Shown here: one piece after another, positions 23,381 through 31,892 of the stretch
Position numbering within the stretch: position 1 is the stretch's first letter
How the letters are laid out: each line of letters opens with the position of its first letter
Source: an uncultured Desulfomonile sp.
Lineage (GTDB): Bacteria > Desulfobacterota > Desulfomonilia > Desulfomonilales > Desulfomonilaceae
Direction: 5' to 3'
Assembly (NCBI GenBank): GCA_903896745.1
Contig: CAITZA010000035.1
Location: 1-56,570, forward strand
DNA: 56,570 nt
Program-made: the position numbers and the translations under genes
Notes under the pieces: model-generated
Seen by the model: only the letters and a program-made list of their open reading frames with translations
What the model was told of the DNA's origin: nothing
Database searches by the model: none

Positions 23381-24895
23381 TCAGAAAGCGGGTAGACGAA
23401 CTGTGAATGTAGAGCCCTGTCCCTCGGCGCTAGATACTTCTATCTTGCCCAAGTGTTGTTTTACAACAATTGTGTGGCAGATAGATAGTCCCAGACCCGT
23501 CCCCTTGCCAACGGGAGGTAAAGTATAGAAAGGATCGAATATTTTTTCAAGATTCTCTTTGGCTATGCCCAGGCCAGTATCGATTATTTGCACAGTGATT
23601 TCCGAGTCTGTTTTATCAAGATGGACCGTGAGAAACCCTCCTTCGGGCATGGAATTGATCCCATTGAGAAACAGATTAAGAAGCGCCTGCTGGAGCAAAT
23701 TTGAATGGCCAAGCACCCAGGCCTTTTCAATCGATGATTCCAATGAAATCGTGACCTTCTGGATCTTGGCCTGATTAACAACCAGCTTGATGGTGTCCTG
23801 AATGACAGGCATAAGGTCCAGATGAGTCATGTCAGTGGTAGATGACGGCCTGGCAAAACGTAAGAGATCCTGAATGATCGTTGAAGCTTTTTCAATGCCT
23901 GAAAGGATTTTCTGGACACAAATCGTTTGGAAGTCCCTCGAAAGATCCTCTTCCATCAAGAATTGCGCGGCGGAATAACTCACTGCCAAAGGATTCCTTA
24001 TTTCATGGGCAATTCCTCCGGCCATTACCCCGAGGGCCGCGAGTTTTTGAGACTTGAGGAGTTGCATTTCCAGCTCTCTACGCTCCCGAAGGTCTCTCCC
24101 AATGGCAACAATTCCGATTGTTTCGCCCGTCTCATCCTGCATTCCAGAGAAAATCCATCCAATTGGAAGCCGCTGATTGGTCTTGGTCCTGATGTCCCAT
24201 TCCCCCGTTTCAGACTTTCCATCGATTCTAACATTTCTGAATACTTGAACTAATTCTTGCCTGTTTTCTTTAGGAAGCCAGTCAAAAACCTGCGTGCCGT
24301 AGACCTCATGCGATCTGAATCCGGTAATCTTTTCGGCTGCCGTATTCCACGTAAGGATCACGCCTTCAGCGTCGGTAGACATAACAATGTCTGCAGCGCT
24401 CTCAACCACCCCGGCTAATCGTCTCTGAGCCCTGAGAACTTCATCGCTCAAGCGTATCTGTTCGGTGACATCGTCCATGAGCAACATCACATGCTCAACC
24501 TGGTTGTTCCAGGAAAATGGCAGAATGCTGTAATAATAAACTCTTAAAGGAACCCCCGGAGCGCGGTAGGTCATACGTCCGCCTCGAATGGCCTGATTAT
24601 ACTTGAAGGTTTGCAAAACCTTTCCGGTAATGTCCATGTTTTCAATCAAGGGCTCCGGCAAGAGTTCCTGGAGTTTTCTCCCGATTGTCTCGTTGCGGGA
24701 TTTTCTATTTTTTAAAAGGAAGTTCTTGTTTGCAGCTACGATTCTTATCTCATCATCAATTAACAGCAACGATGAAGGTATGGCTTCGAGAAGCATCTCG
24801 AAAAGTTTTTCAAATCTGTCAGAACCTTCATGCGCCGGCAATTCAGACTTGAACTCTCCTACTGGTCGTGTTTTCAACAAATCTAGTGGAGACAT
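23381..24895 (-). CDS. Cytoplasmic PAS-PAS histidine kinase of the gas vesicle locus
   Basis: A 504-residue kinase with no membrane segment. Two PAS domains occur at about 30-145 and 155-270, the HisKA domain holds His297 in GIAHEIRNPL, and the ATPase domain has DTGLGIA and GTGLGLSI. PAS domains without a membrane part sense internal signals such as redox state, oxygen or ligands. The kinase resembles NtrB-type partners of sigma-54 activators. It is flanked by gvpF/L (57 nt upstream) and its response regulator (14 nt downstream), so it is embedded in the gas vesicle locus. Confidence 0.9.
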   Translation of the reverse strand: MSPLDLLKTRPVGEFKSELPAHEGSDRFEKLFEMLLEAIPSSLLLIDDEIRIVAANKNFLLKNRKSRNETIGRKLQELLPEPLIENMDITGKVLQTFKYNQAIRGGRMTYRAPGVPLRVYYYSILPFSWNNQVEHVMLLMDDVTEQIRLSDEVLRAQRRLAGVVESAADIVMSTDAEGVILTWNTAAEKITGFRSHEVYGTQVFDWLPKENRQELVQVFRNVRIDGKSETGEWDIRTKTNQRLPIGWIFSGMQDETGETIGIVAIGRDLRERRELEMQLLKSQKLAALGVMAGGIAHEIRNPLAVSYSAAQFLMEEDLSRDFQTICVQKILSGIEKASTIIQDLLRFARPSSTTDMTHLDLMPVIQDTIKLVVNQAKIQKVTISLESSIEKAWVLGHSNLLQQALLNLFLNGINSMPEGGFLTVHLDKTDSEITVQIIDTGLGIAKENLEKIFDPFYTLPPVGKGTGLGLSICHTIVVKQHLGKIEVSSAEGQGSTFTVRLPAF

Positions 24896-24951
24896 TGTGA
24901 CTTCTTTTTTTGCCTAAATCATAACGCGTGGCATCATAAAATTGGAAATTA

Positions 24952-25671
24952 TCATACAAAATTGTATGGAGCCCACGGACCACTTATGAGGACGCGCGCC
25001 CCCAAGGTGGGCCTGATCTCATCAAATATTTCCCTAAACCGCTCAACAGATGACTTGTGGATCAGAAAATGGATTGAAACCAGAATTTCGTTACCCGAGG
25101 AATTCTGGATAGCTTTTGGGGAGGATTCAACCTTGTGCTCGATATAAAGACCTTCCACAGCTTTTCTGGAAGCGTCGATAATCTCCTGACATCTTGAATC
25201 CAGACCGTTCTGGTATGTATAGAGAGTCCTTCGTTTTGCCAGGTACGACTTGCCAGGATTATCACTATCGACTTCGTTGTTTTCGTTTTCTTTCAAATCG
25301 ATTTGTTCCGTTTGGCGCTTATCGAGGATTAGCCTTATTCCCATTTCAATCTTATTGTCCAGCCTGAATAGGGTAGATTCATAATCCGTGCCACGTTGAT
25401 CGAGATGACGCATTACCTCGCTTTCACTGGCAAGAATAGTTTTGAAGCGAAAAGGGATTACGGGGCCACAACGGAAACACAGATCCACAACATTGTGATA
25501 GATTAATAGGTTTTGAATATCCAGGGATATTTCGGAAGGATCGAAATCTGAAATTACAGCGGCAATTTTTCCATGTTCTACAAATTTTATCTGCTGATCC
25601 TGGACACCTTTATTTTGCGGTAAATCTTTAACCGCCCCGGACCATAGGACACAGTATAACAGGCGTTTCAT
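24952..25671 (-). CDS. Gas vesicle protein GvpF/GvpL (second copy)
   Basis: A 239-residue GvpF/L protein. The N-terminal KRLLYCVLWSG strand, the segment VIPFRFKTILASE in the middle (the P-x-RFGT-type motif) and the C-terminal SGPWAPYNFV ending are diagnostic. A charged insertion with repeated Glu/Asn lies at about 125-150. The start overlaps the stop of the upstream gvpF/L (TAATG), so translation is coupled. It is the partner of the copy at 25671-26489 and separate from the copy in the gvpA operon. Confidence 0.87.
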   Translation of the reverse strand: MKRLLYCVLWSGAVKDLPQNKGVQDQQIKFVEHGKIAAVISDFDPSEISLDIQNLLIYHNVVDLCFRCGPVIPFRFKTILASESEVMRHLDQRGTDYESTLFRLDNKIEMGIRLILDKRQTEQIDLKENENNEVDSDNPGKSYLAKRRTLYTYQNGLDSRCQEIIDASRKAVEGLYIEHKVESSPKAIQNSSGNEILVSIHFLIHKSSVERFREIFDEIRPTLGARVLISGPWAPYNFV

Positions 25672-26489
25672 TACCAGTTTTCCATTTCGAGCGGAGGAGC
25701 AAAGCTATAGGGAGGCCAGGGGCCGGATATCGTTAATTCAAGACCATCACAGTCCGAATTGGAATTTGTTGCGAAAACAAGTTCCTGCAATTTTTGAAAA
25801 TCAGATTTATTTAATAACACCGCCCAGTTGGCGACAAGTTCTTTGTTATTTTCGTCAAAAGCGTTTTTGTGAGCTTTTCTCGCTTGCAACTGACTCGATA
25901 TTGAATCCAGGCTGGTCGCTACTTTTTGAATCTTTTCATTTACCCAGGAAGAAATATCCTTTTCAACTTCGGCCTGAATCTGTTTTTCCCGGAAGTACCT
26001 AACCCCCGGAGAGAGACTTGATAAATCGATATCGAGTATGTCAATCCTCTTCTGAAACAGTGTGGCCTTAAGTCTGTCCCGATCCAGATAGACCCTGATA
26101 GCCCACTCATCCTTGTCCCTGATCAATTCCAGGAACTCTATAATCGAGTCGTAGTTGGACTCAGCCAGGGAAATCAGTTTCTGCTCCGACGAAAACAGGG
26201 TTCCGAACCTGGCCGGCAAAACCGGGGAGAGAGCGCACATCTCCTGGACAACCTGGCCGTGTCGCAATGCCCTCGGGGTGACCCATTCGACATTGTTAAG
26301 CCTTTCCTCCGCGCCCGGCCCAGCAAAATCCTCCAGGGGAACCTTGCTCACCACCATTACCAATTCCCTAAATGGTATCCTGAAAAGTTTTTGTCCTTCA
26401 ACAAGACCAAAACCCGGTTCCCCATCCGGCGCCGGGCCACTTTTCGCAAAACAGAAAAAATAATAGGCTTCAGACAATTTTTCACCCAC
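25671..26489 (-). CDS. Gas vesicle protein GvpF/GvpL (first copy)
   Basis: A 272-residue GvpF/L protein: YYFFCFAKSG start, ELVMVVSKVPLEDF, the motif VLPARFGTLFSSEQ, and the C-terminal SGPWPPYSF ending. The start is GTG 26489, directly after an AGGG site. It is the first gene after a strong terminator at 26543, so a promoter probably lies in the 55 nt between them or transcription reads through. GvpF/L proteins bind GvpA in the cytoplasm before assembly. Confidence 0.87.
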   Translation of the reverse strand: MGEKLSEAYYFFCFAKSGPAPDGEPGFGLVEGQKLFRIPFRELVMVVSKVPLEDFAGPGAEERLNNVEWVTPRALRHGQVVQEMCALSPVLPARFGTLFSSEQKLISLAESNYDSIIEFLELIRDKDEWAIRVYLDRDRLKATLFQKRIDILDIDLSSLSPGVRYFREKQIQAEVEKDISSWVNEKIQKVATSLDSISSQLQARKAHKNAFDENNKELVANWAVLLNKSDFQKLQELVFATNSNSDCDGLELTISGPWPPYSFAPPLEMENW

Positions 26490-26542
26490 CCTGAACAGAA
26501 TGCTCTGCTCTTCATTAATAGGTTATGGACTACCTTTCAATG

Positions 26543-26577
26543 AAAAAAGGATGATCCACATATGTGGACCACCCTTT
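26543..26577 (-). terminator. Strong terminator after the Cdc48-like gene
   Basis: On the minus strand a 14-bp stem with two G-U pairs forms around the loop ATAT (core TCCAC/GTGGA, outer AAAGG/CCTTT), followed by six T (26543-26548 on the plus strand as A). It begins 18 nt after the stop of the AAA+ ATPase gene and separates it from gvpF/L. Confidence 0.85.
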
Positions 26578-26594
26578 AAACTAATGATGATATC

Positions 26595-28721
26595 TCATTC
26601 GCTTACTTCATCCAGCGTTTTGAGAAGGTCATCTTTGGTCAATTTAACTTTTATTTTTGCATCAGGATTTTGTTTAAGGGATTCAACCGCTCTCCTGACA
26701 GCCTTGAGCGCGGCTTTCTGACATATTCCAGCTATGTCGGCGCCGCCAAACCCCTCTGTCTGGGAAGCCAACCATTCTGGATTGATACCCTTTTCTAGAG
26801 GTTTGTTGCGTAAATGAACCCCAAAAATCTCGATCCTGTCCTGTTCAGTAGGCATGGGTATCTCGAATATCTCATCGAATCGTCCGGCTCTAAGTATAGC
26901 GGGATCTAATATATCCAAACGGTTGGTAGCTCCTAAAACCAGCACACCTTTGAGTTCTTCTATGCCATCCATTTCCGCCAGGAACTGACTTAGCACCCTT
27001 TCCGCAACATGAGAATCACCTGATGATCCGCCTCGAGCAGGAACGAGCGCATCAATTTCATCAAAAAACATTATACACGGGGAGGCCTGACGAGCTTTAC
27101 GAAAAACATCCCGCACACCTTGCTCGGATTCTCCCACATATTTCGACAACAGGGATGGGCCCTTGACCGATATGAAGTTTACCTTGCTCTCGTTGGCTAT
27201 TGCTTTTGCCAGCAATGTTTTGCCACAACCCGGAGGACCTGCCAGCATTATGCCTTTAGGAGGTTTGGCGCCGGCTTCTGTGAAAACTTCCGGAAACTTT
27301 AGAGGCCACTCAACCGACTCGACCAACCTGGCTTTTAGCTCGCTATGCCCCCCCACATCTTCCCACTTCACGTCCGGAACTTCTACAAACACTTCCCTGA
27401 TCGCCGATGGCTCGACTTCCTTGAGGGCCGACATGAAATCGTCCATCCGGACTTCAAGTTTTGCCAGTTGCTCATAGGGTATTCCCGCCATTGCAAAATC
27501 GATGTTGGGTAATATCCTTCTAAGGCAAATCATGGCCGCTTCCCGGCACAGAGCTTCCAGATCGGCGCCTACAAAGCCATGTGTGATTTCGGCCAAATGC
27601 GGCATTTTGACATCTGACGCCAAGGGCATTCCCCGACTATGTATCTCGAGGATTTCGAGGCGGCCATTTCTATCGGGAATAGGTATGGCAATTTCACGGT
27701 CAAATCTGCCGGGCCTCCTCAGGGCTGGGTCAAGCGCGTTGGGGATGTTCGTGGCGGCTATAACGATCAGGTTTTGACGCTTGTTCAGCCCATCCATCAA
27801 TGCAAGAAGCTGCGCTACAACCCTTTTCTCAACGTCCCCAACCACTTTTTCCCTTTGCGGAGCAATGGCGTCAATCTCATCGAGGAAAACTATGCTAGGA
27901 CCTTTGGCGGCGGCTTCGGCAAAAATTTTTCTCAGGTGGGCTTCACTTTCACCATAAAATTTATGAACTACTTCCGGCCCACTAACCGAATAGAAATTGG
28001 CTTCAGTCTCGTTTGCAATTGATCTTGCGATGAGAGTTTTTCCGCAACCTGGGGGGCCATGTAACAACACTCCCTTGGGCGCATCGATCCCCAGTTTTTC
28101 GAAAACCTCAGGGTATCTCAAAGGAAGCTCTATCATCTCCCTGATTCTGTTTACCTGGGGCCTCAGGCCGCCAATATCCTCGTAGGACATGGCGCCGGGT
28201 GTTGTGGAACGATCTGAGGTCTTTCCAATGACTAGTTGGGTGGTAGGGTTTATAAGAACCGGTTCACCGGGTGAAACACTCTCTACCAGGAAATCTGCCG
28301 ATCTGCTACCAAAGAGAGTGGCTCTGACAGAATCACCGACCACAACGGGCAGTCCATCAAGAAGGCTACCGATATATTCCAGGTCTCTCTCGGAGGTCGT
28401 GACGTTGATTGGGGAAAGAACCACCTTGTCAGCCGGTTTGCAGACTATTTTGGTTACCGTAACGTTTTCGTCAATTCCCGCTTTTGCGTTTTGCCTGGAA
28501 ATCCCGTCCAACTGAATTCTGGACTGACCCCTCATTTCCTTGTAGGCGGGCATAGCCTTGCATACTGTTTTGCGTTTACCGGAAATTTCTACAATATCGC
28601 CAACATTAGCGTTGAGCCTTTCAAGATCCTCCGGACCCATTCTTGCAAAAGCTCGCCCTATATCCTTACCTAAGGCCTCAGAAACTTTAAGTTTTATCTC
28701 AAGCTTCTCTGTTTTTGCCAT
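26595..28721 (-). CDS. Cdc48/VAT-like double AAA+ ATPase
   Basis: A 708-residue protein with a Cdc48 N domain (1-165) and two AAA+ modules. Walker A GPPGCGKT is at 222-230 and 494-502, Walker B FLDEID at 279-284 and FFDEID at 552-557, each followed by RPGRFD or RAGRFD arginine-finger motifs. Archaeal VAT and eukaryotic Cdc48/p97 have this layout and unfold or extract proteins. Bacterial members are uncommon. It lies between the Hsp20-like gene (14 nt upstream) and a terminator, all within the gas vesicle locus, so it may remodel vesicle proteins. Lateral transfer from an archaeon is possible. Confidence 0.93.
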   Translation of the reverse strand: MAKTEKLEIKLKVSEALGKDIGRAFARMGPEDLERLNANVGDIVEISGKRKTVCKAMPAYKEMRGQSRIQLDGISRQNAKAGIDENVTVTKIVCKPADKVVLSPINVTTSERDLEYIGSLLDGLPVVVGDSVRATLFGSRSADFLVESVSPGEPVLINPTTQLVIGKTSDRSTTPGAMSYEDIGGLRPQVNRIREMIELPLRYPEVFEKLGIDAPKGVLLHGPPGCGKTLIARSIANETEANFYSVSGPEVVHKFYGESEAHLRKIFAEAAAKGPSIVFLDEIDAIAPQREKVVGDVEKRVVAQLLALMDGLNKRQNLIVIAATNIPNALDPALRRPGRFDREIAIPIPDRNGRLEILEIHSRGMPLASDVKMPHLAEITHGFVGADLEALCREAAMICLRRILPNIDFAMAGIPYEQLAKLEVRMDDFMSALKEVEPSAIREVFVEVPDVKWEDVGGHSELKARLVESVEWPLKFPEVFTEAGAKPPKGIMLAGPPGCGKTLLAKAIANESKVNFISVKGPSLLSKYVGESEQGVRDVFRKARQASPCIMFFDEIDALVPARGGSSGDSHVAERVLSQFLAEMDGIEELKGVLVLGATNRLDILDPAILRAGRFDEIFEIPMPTEQDRIEIFGVHLRNKPLEKGINPEWLASQTEGFGGADIAGICQKAALKAVRRAVESLKQNPDAKIKVKLTKDDLLKTLDEVSE

Positions 28722-28735
28722 CTGAATCTCCTACA

Positions 28736-29263
28736 TCAATTCTTTAGCTTGATCTCAACCATCCCATTGTTGCAGGAGTAGGACATTTTACTCTTGGGAT
28801 AGGCCTTTGATAAAAGCACCTCTTTGCTGTATTTTTTGTCATCACGTTCTGCAGTTATGGATAAGACATCATCCTTGATATCGAGTTTCACATCTCCCTT
28901 ACTTATTCCGGGCATCTCGGCAACAACCAGAGTGTGATCTTCCTCTTCAAAAACATCCACCAGAGGTTCTCTAACCTCCTGAACGAAGGTGCGTCCCGAC
29001 TCTTTGTCTCTGGCAACATTGCCAAACGGCTCCACTTTTATTTTGTCTTCCCCTTGCTTGCCCCCTCCGAACCTCACATTAAAACCATAGACAGCCTTAA
29101 GGTCCTTTTCTCCGCCAAATTTAGGTATTTCGCCCGAGCTTTTGAGGGCTTGTCCCTTCTCGGCAAGTTCCCCCAACTTGTGTACCAAATCCGCCAGGCC
29201 TCCCAGAATTCCTCCAAAAGGCTGACCTTCACTATCTGAGGTGTCTTTAACTTTCTTCACCAT
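28736..29263 (-). CDS. Hsp20-type chaperone, GvpH-like
   Basis: A 175-residue protein. The C-terminal 90 residues are an alpha-crystallin/Hsp20 domain: PLVDVFEEEDHTLVVAEMPG, DVKLDIKDDVLSI and the strand MVEIKLKN. The N-terminal 85 residues are Gly/Lys-rich and contain FGGILGGLADLVHKLGELA, a pattern seen in GvpH of gas vesicle clusters. Small heat-shock proteins hold unfolded clients; here GvpA is the likely client. ATG 29263 (or 29266) follows GGAGGA. The start overlaps the end of the NtrC-type gene by about 17 nt. Confidence 0.82.
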   Translation of the reverse strand: MVKKVKDTSDSEGQPFGGILGGLADLVHKLGELAEKGQALKSSGEIPKFGGEKDLKAVYGFNVRFGGGKQGEDKIKVEPFGNVARDKESGRTFVQEVREPLVDVFEEEDHTLVVAEMPGISKGDVKLDIKDDVLSITAERDDKKYSKEVLLSKAYPKSKMSYSCNNGMVEIKLKN

Positions 29264-30680
29264 CATCGTCCTCCGAATACAGTCGAATGCTGTATTGCTT
29301 AATTTTGGAATGCATAGTCTTGTAATCAATTTGCAATAACCGCGCCGCCTTTGCTTTGTTGCCTCCTGTCTTTCGGAGGGCTTTGAGTATTACTTTGCTT
29401 TCCACATCCGCAATTGACTTGTGAACAATTTCCCTTAACGACAGGCCTTCCCACTCGCCCGTTTCATCCTTCTTCTGAACCGGTTCATCCCTGGGCTGCT
29501 CAGAATCATGTATGGACAGGTGACGTGGATGAATATAATCGGTGGCCTGCAGCACGGCCCTTCTGATTGCCGCACGAAGCTGTCTGACATTCCCCGGCCA
29601 TTTGTAGGTCGCTATCGCGGAAACACATTCAGCTGAGAAACCAAGGACATTCTTGTTCAACTCCACATTTGTGGCATGGATGAACCTTTCGGCCATGTGC
29701 ATTATATCTTCCTTGCGCTCCCTGATAGGCGGTATAAATATGGTAAATTCACTAAGCCTGTAGAACAGGTCTCTACTGAACTGACCTGCGGCAACCTCAA
29801 GGTTGAGATCCTTGTTGGTTGCCACAATCAACCTGACATCCACTTCTACGGGTTCTCTTCCTCCCACCCTAAAAAAACTTTTCTCCTGAATTGCCCTCAA
29901 CAGCTTGGTTTGGCAACTAACAGGCATATTCGCAACTTCATCGAGGAAGAGAGTCCCTCCCTGAGCCATCTCAAACTTTCCGGGGCGCGAACTCACAGCG
30001 CCGGTAAAAGCTCCTTTCTCGTAACCAAAAAGCTCCGATTCAAAAAGTGTTTCGGGGATTGCCCCGCAATCTACTGGTATTAGCGCCGCCTCTGACCGAA
30101 GACTCGCCTGATGCACCGCCTGTGCAATCAGTTCCTTGCCTGTTCCGGTTTCTCCCTGGATGACTACCGAGAAATCAGACGCTGACACAAGCCTCAGATC
30201 GGAAATTATCCTCGTCACCTCCTGACTAGGCCCCATCATGTCTTTGAGCTGCACTAGAGACAGGTCTTTCTTTTTCAGTAAAGGCGCCTTTTTCTTGCTA
30301 ACAAGTGACCTCGTTGCTAGGGCTCTTCTGATTTTCTCAATCAACACCTGGTTATCAAGGGGTTTGGACAGATAATCGAAAGCCCCGTCCTTAATCGCCT
30401 CCACCGCCCCATGCACTCCGGAATATGCTGTCACCATTATGATAGGCAGCTCAGGACTCATCTGCTTTGCCTTCCTGAGAGCCTCCATTCCATCCATACC
30501 GGGCATTTTTACATCCAGAAGCACTACATCGGGCAATCCTAGACGGATCATATCCAACGCCATTTCCGCATCATGGGCCACCAGAGATGTGAATCCCGCC
30601 CGCTTTAGAACCCGAAACAGTATGTCGCAAAAATCCTTTTCATCATCGACTATTAGGATCTTGGCAAAGCCTGACGTCAT
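29247..30680 (-). CDS. NtrC-family sigma-54 response regulator
   Basis: A 477-residue regulator. Receiver domain 1-125 with Asp56 in LLDVKMPG; AAA+ domain about 145-385 with Walker A GETGTGKE (176-183), the sigma-54 contact loop GAFTGA (223-228) and Walker B TLFLDEV; a C-terminal Fis-type helix-turn-helix (about 430-470, GGNKAKAARLLQ). It should activate -24/-12 promoters once phosphorylated. A matching promoter lies before gvpA, and a PAS kinase is encoded at 23381, so it is most likely the switch for vesicle formation. Confidence 0.95.
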   Translation of the reverse strand: MTSGFAKILIVDDEKDFCDILFRVLKRAGFTSLVAHDAEMALDMIRLGLPDVVLLDVKMPGMDGMEALRKAKQMSPELPIIMVTAYSGVHGAVEAIKDGAFDYLSKPLDNQVLIEKIRRALATRSLVSKKKAPLLKKKDLSLVQLKDMMGPSQEVTRIISDLRLVSASDFSVVIQGETGTGKELIAQAVHQASLRSEAALIPVDCGAIPETLFESELFGYEKGAFTGAVSSRPGKFEMAQGGTLFLDEVANMPVSCQTKLLRAIQEKSFFRVGGREPVEVDVRLIVATNKDLNLEVAAGQFSRDLFYRLSEFTIFIPPIRERKEDIMHMAERFIHATNVELNKNVLGFSAECVSAIATYKWPGNVRQLRAAIRRAVLQATDYIHPRHLSIHDSEQPRDEPVQKKDETGEWEGLSLREIVHKSIADVESKVILKALRKTGGNKAKAARLLQIDYKTMHSKIKQYSIRLYSEDDDGEES

Positions 30681-30771
30681 TTATCCCTCGTTTTCAACAT
30701 TTTTATGACCACCAATCCGGTTCAGAGCTCAGATCAAAATCTACTCCGAAGCTACTTCTAACTCCTGTTTC

Positions 30772-31413
30772 TCACGATGGTCGCCTACCAGCCTCAATCA
30801 AAACAGGAAATACCACTTCAATGTCTTCGGATAACCATGGCTTGATGTCATGGAGCATCCCAAGGAAAATAATTCCCAGTTCACCTTCGCCTAGTGTCTG
30901 ATTAATTCTGGACGCTATAAACTGATCTCTCTTTTTCAAAATGTCGTCCTCAGACTCCCTAATTTTCTTCCCCATCCCTGGCTTTCCTGATGACTGGTTT
31001 TCCAAATGTTTCTTCGTAATGTCGTACTCGGCCATGAGCAAATCAATGGACTCTGTTCCCATTAAAATAGCTCCCCGCTCTACTAACCCCACCACAAGTA
31101 AATGGTTGCGACTCCCTGAGTCCGCAAGCTTCTTAATTATCTCGAACTCTTTCCCATTATTTGTGACGGGTAATCCGTCCTGATAAACCCTGGTCGTTGT
31201 TTCTTCAATTTGTACATTGGAGATAATTTCAGCAACCTGGTCCCAAAACTTATTTACCAGATCAATCTTTCGATTCCATGCGGTACGCCCCATTTTTCGC
31301 AAATACAGGCTCTTGACGGCATCGCCTAGTTTTCCCATATCCGCCGGTGTATGCACTATGGGAAAATATAACAACTTTCTGTCTAATTGCTGAGGCTTTG
31401 GTTCAATTTTCAT
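30772..31413 (-). CDS. Unknown protein at the start of the gas vesicle locus
   Basis: A 213-residue soluble protein I do not recognise. Early motifs are LLYFPIVHTPADMG and SLYLRKMGRTAW; a centre segment NHLLVVGLVERGAIL could be a buried strand pair; the C-terminal end has GELGIIFLGMLHDI and a PVLIEAGRRP tail. No cysteine, signal peptide or membrane segment is present. ATG 31413 is chosen since the extension to 31425 starts at TTG. It lies 91 nt upstream of the NtrC-type regulator, same strand, as the outermost gene of the locus. Confidence 0.7.
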   Translation of the reverse strand: MKIEPKPQQLDRKLLYFPIVHTPADMGKLGDAVKSLYLRKMGRTAWNRKIDLVNKFWDQVAEIISNVQIEETTTRVYQDGLPVTNNGKEFEIIKKLADSGSRNHLLVVGLVERGAILMGTESIDLLMAEYDITKKHLENQSSGKPGMGKKIRESEDDILKKRDQFIASRINQTLGEGELGIIFLGMLHDIKPWLSEDIEVVFPVLIEAGRRPS

Positions 31414-31717
31414 GCTAACGCCCAAATTTTTAGAAAGAACAGGGGAAAGTATTCCATGGATGACAGACCATACGACTATGTAAAGTATACCATACTGATA
31501 TTATTTTCCCTATTTTCGTGAAAAAGTGTTGTTTTTCAGGTATTATTGCAGTCTTATCGGACTTGACAGCGTGCGTGTGATATTTTTTTGGAGGCTTCTT
31601 ATGACCTTTTTGCAATGCTCCGAGTGATTGTAGTTGCATTTCGGACCATTCGGCAGGGGCGCGTTTGTCATATCCGGGGTTCGTCCGACAGCATTTTTTG
31701 CCGGTGATAGACAAAGT

Positions 31718-31769
31718 AAAGCCTCGGGGGGCAGCGTTTGAAGATGGGACATGGAAACCCGAGGCTTTT
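31718..31769. repeat. Long-loop inverted repeat upstream of the metallo-hydrolase gene
   Basis: AAAGCCTCGGG (31718-31728) pairs perfectly with CCCGAGGCTTT (31758-31768) across a 29-nt loop. T4 follows. It lies in the 479-nt gap 31414-31892 between divergent genes, where I see no gene. It may be a terminator or an RNA element in the leader of the gene at 31893; a promoter could not be placed with confidence. Confidence 0.45.
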
Positions 31770-31892
31770 CTGTAGAGCGGTCATGTGACTAAATGGCGAA
31801 CTGACATAATTATTGAGCAAGTTACGTGCCATTAAACGTCATTAGGCCATCACAAAGATGAAATTAGAAGTTCGATTTCCCAACGTGGTATC

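Noticed and set aside
16598-31413. Gas vesicle locus as a recent island
   Set aside because: No integrase, transposase, flanking repeats or tRNA at its borders; only the Cdc48-like gene hints at transfer, so recent acquisition cannot be supported.
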